Shown in pieces: positions 6,145-7,830 of a DNA stretch of 7,830 nucleotides. The notes under the pieces are model-generated. The model was not told the origin of the DNA and did not search any database. It saw only the letters and a program-made list of their open reading frames with translations. The stretch comes from Lentisphaeria bacterium UBA1829 (GTDB taxonomy: Bacteria; Verrucomicrobiota; Lentisphaeria; Victivallales; UBA1829). The translations under genes were made by a program, and so were the position numbers. The stretch is taken from the NCBI GenBank assembly GCA_002338895.1, contig DDJH01000266.1, positions 1-7,830 of the forward strand. The letters are read 5' to 3'. How positions within the stretch are numbered: position 1 is the first letter of the stretch; each line of letters begins with the position of its first letter.

Positions 6145-6972
6145 TCACTCTCCCAGCGCAATGCTCATGGAGCCCTTGGATCCGTCCGGTTTCGTGTGGG
6201 AAACGAACAGACGGCCATCCTGGAACCGGAGAGTGTCGACACGGGTGATTCTGGCAACGCGGATCTTCTCCTTCTGCTCTCCGTTTTTCCAGATGGTGAT
6301 CATGCGGAACGATTCACGTCCCGGGATGTTGCAGACCATCAGCCCGGCGAGCCAGTCGCCGTCCGCGCGGCAGAATTCCGGAAGCAGCTTGAAATACTCC
6401 TGTTCCCCGTCACGGAAGACGCCGGAAAATTCGCCGTCGGTCAGTTTGCGCTGCACTTTGTCCGGAGCGACAAACGGAAGATTTTTCATTCGTTCATACG
6501 CCGCCCGGTTTTCGGGAGAGGCGGTCAGCCATGCGATCCGGTCGGAGACCTTGCTCTGCGCCGTGAGAGCCCGTTCCATCGGCGCCATGGATCCCCCTTC
6601 ATACGGAGAGGGTTTTGCGATCTCCTCCCGGTATTTCTTCTGCCATTCGATCTGCTGCCAAATCGCGGCGGGCCGTTCAGCTTCCGGCAGCGAAGCCAGG
6701 TACGAGCGGAAAACGCCGAACAGTTCGGCCTCCCGCAGCACCGCAGCCGTGATGGTGCAGAGGTTCATATCGGACTGCGTCTGCATTCTCTGCACGCCGA
6801 GGTCCGTCAGATATTCCGCGCCCTGGCGGGCGAGCTCCGTCTGAAACAGAGGCTCCGCCTCCGGCAGAACCTCCGGTTTTTTCTGTGTGACATGTCCGAG
6901 CAGAAATCCGATTCCGAGCAGAAGAACGCCGCCGACTCCGGCGACCGTGTACAAAATAGATGATTTCATCAT
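6145..6972 (-). CDS. Membrane-anchored protein with LprI-like (DUF1311) segment (275 aa)
   Basis: A single hydrophobic helix at about 6-27 after a short MMKSS start suggests a protein anchored in the inner membrane with the rest outside the cytoplasm. Residues 65-150 follow the LprI/DUF1311 pattern: TQSDMNLC, then WQQIEWQKKYREE, YEGGSMAPM and SDRIAWL. Some members of that family inhibit lysozyme. The usual second cysteine of the domain is missing; Cys72 stands alone, so the common disulfide cannot form. Residues 165-275 form a further, probably beta-rich domain that I do not recognise. The ATG overlaps the SGNH hydrolase stop (ATGA), with GGAG 5 nt upstream; a second ATG directly after gives a spacing of 8 nt, so either start could serve. 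The LprI match is by eye and needs a profile search; treat the function as unknown. Confidence 0.75.
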   Translation of the reverse strand: MMKSSILYTVAGVGGVLLLGIGFLLGHVTQKKPEVLPEAEPLFQTELARQGAEYLTDLGVQRMQTQSDMNLCTITAAVLREAELFGVFRSYLASLPEAERPAAIWQQIEWQKKYREEIAKPSPYEGGSMAPMERALTAQSKVSDRIAWLTASPENRAAYERMKNLPFVAPDKVQRKLTDGEFSGVFRDGEQEYFKLLPEFCRADGDWLAGLMVCNIPGRESFRMITIWKNGEQKEKIRVARITRVDTLRFQDGRLFVSHTKPDGSKGSMSIALGE

Positions 6973-7811
6973 TGCAGCTCCTTTGTCAAATGCTGATACA
7001 GCAGATCTTCTCCGGCCTCATTGGGATGGATGCCGTCGACGAACCAGCGTCCCTCGTCCGGCAGCAGTTTTGTCCCGTCGACGAACCGGACGTTCGAGCG
7101 GCATTCCGCCAGGGAACGCACCGCTTCCCGGAAATCCTGAAAAGCGTCACCGCGTCCGTTGACCGGTCCGCTTCCCGGCTGATGGATCGGGGAAATCAGC
7201 ACAATATCTCTCCCCTTCACCGACTCGAGAATTCTCTCCATATCGGCCGTAAATTCCGGAATGGGACGCCGGGTGTTGAAATCGTTCACACCGAAGCAGA
7301 GGAAAAGAGTCTCCCACTCATACTTTGCCGCGAACTCCCCGAGGACTCCGAACGCGGTCATTCCCGCGACGCTGAGATTCCAGTAATCCGCCCCCCGCTC
7401 CCGGGCCAGACGATCCGCATACACCTGCGACGGCAGCGGCACCGTCATTCCCTGCATAATGGAATCTCCGAGAAACAGATATCGCTTTTCCGGTTTCGGA
7501 AGCGGTTCGATCCGGGCGCCGTCCGCGATCTCCAGCTCTCCGAAGAAACACTCCACCAGATGCGGCGGCAGAATTTCAAGACAATGGAACCTGCCATCGA
7601 GCCTCAGCTCCAGGCTCCCGTCCCTGACCGTCGCGGGAATCTCCGAACCGTCCAGAAAGACGCTGCATTCAAAAAACGGTCTTGCCGCGCGCCCGAACCG
7701 GATCGGAAGACGCAGAACCGGCGAATCGGTCCGAAGTACAATCCGAACGCCGCTCGGACACCTTGCCCGGATCTCCCGATGCTCCGAAAAATCCCGGCAG
7801 AATTTCATCAT
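6969..7811 (-). CDS. SGNH/GDSL-family hydrolase with N-terminal beta-rich domain (280 aa)
   Basis: A serine esterase/lipase-type hydrolase, probably deacylating a sugar or polysaccharide. All four SGNH blocks are present: GDSIMQG with nucleophile Ser117, the block II glycine in SVAG (Gly150), GVND with Asn176, and the DGIHPNE block with Asp259 and His262. Residues 1-105 are a beta-strand-rich domain resembling the accessory jelly roll found before the catalytic domain in some carbohydrate esterases. No signal peptide is visible, so the enzyme is probably cytoplasmic, or the start is wrong. The ATG at 7811 has only a weak GGA-type site upstream, and the frame stays open to the window edge; the first 19 bases could add residues. 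It overlaps the next gene by ATGA. Substrate unknown. Confidence 0.87.
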   Translation of the reverse strand: MMKFCRDFSEHREIRARCPSGVRIVLRTDSPVLRLPIRFGRAARPFFECSVFLDGSEIPATVRDGSLELRLDGRFHCLEILPPHLVECFFGELEIADGARIEPLPKPEKRYLFLGDSIMQGMTVPLPSQVYADRLARERGADYWNLSVAGMTAFGVLGEFAAKYEWETLFLCFGVNDFNTRRPIPEFTADMERILESVKGRDIVLISPIHQPGSGPVNGRGDAFQDFREAVRSLAECRSNVRFVDGTKLLPDEGRWFVDGIHPNEAGEDLLYQHLTKELQ

Positions 7812-7830
7812 TTCCGGCGAGAGCCTCTGC

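Noticed and set aside
5966..6148. Small reverse open frame of 60 codons in the gap before the CNNM operon
   Set aside because: It covers the promoter candidate and palindromes, has no ribosome binding site I can support and shows no family resemblance.
5749..6963. Open frame of 404 codons on the forward strand
   Set aside because: It spans the 5' part of the CNNM gene, the intergenic gap and the LprI-like gene in antisense; it is Arg/Pro/Ser-rich with no motif and no good ribosome binding site.

Overview
The window carries seven protein-coding genes at high density, moderately GC-rich, with clear Shine-Dalgarno sites and several start/stop overlaps, so it is bacterial chromosomal DNA. Paired xylose-isomerase-like TIM barrels, an SGNH hydrolase, a carboxylate CoA-transferase and a Nif11-type peptide together suggest an anaerobic, carbohydrate-degrading bacterium, perhaps of the Lentisphaerota/Victivallales or a relative in the PVC group. 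This placement is inferred from gene content and protein style only; there is no rRNA or marker gene. I saw no tRNA, CRISPR array, insertion sequence or phage gene.

Layout. 1-186: end of an unseen upstream unit, a weak terminator candidate, and the leader of the first operon. 187-1838 (+): two translationally coupled sugar phosphate isomerase/epimerase-like proteins, stop and start sharing one base (TAATG). 1868-1913: a strong 15-bp hairpin with U-tracts on both strands, serving the convergent units on either side. 1941-3570 (-): a Nif11-domain small protein followed 7 nt later by an acetyl-CoA hydrolase/transferase-family enzyme, behind a plausible sigma-70 promoter. 3660-5938 (-): two overlapping CNNM/DUF21 membrane proteins with CBS domains. 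The first has the full CorC/HlyC architecture and the second lacks the C-terminal CorC_HlyC domain; a second TTGAAA-16-TATATT promoter lies upstream. 5939-6144: a 206-bp gap holding that promoter and some GC-rich palindromes. 6145-7811 (-): an SGNH/GDSL hydrolase with an N-terminal beta-rich domain, overlapping by ATGA a membrane-anchored protein with an LprI-like (DUF1311) segment.

How they may work together. The TIM-barrel pair probably processes a sugar or sugar derivative. The CoA-transferase would move CoA between short-chain carboxylates in fermentation. The CNNM pair is probably a membrane ion (Mg2+/Co2+-type) transport or sensing unit. The SGNH/LprI-like pair may act on acylated carbohydrate or at the envelope. 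The least expected associations are Nif11 with a CoA-transferase and LprI-like with an SGNH hydrolase; both are inferences from tight spacing. Nothing here is clearly a new defence or mobile system.
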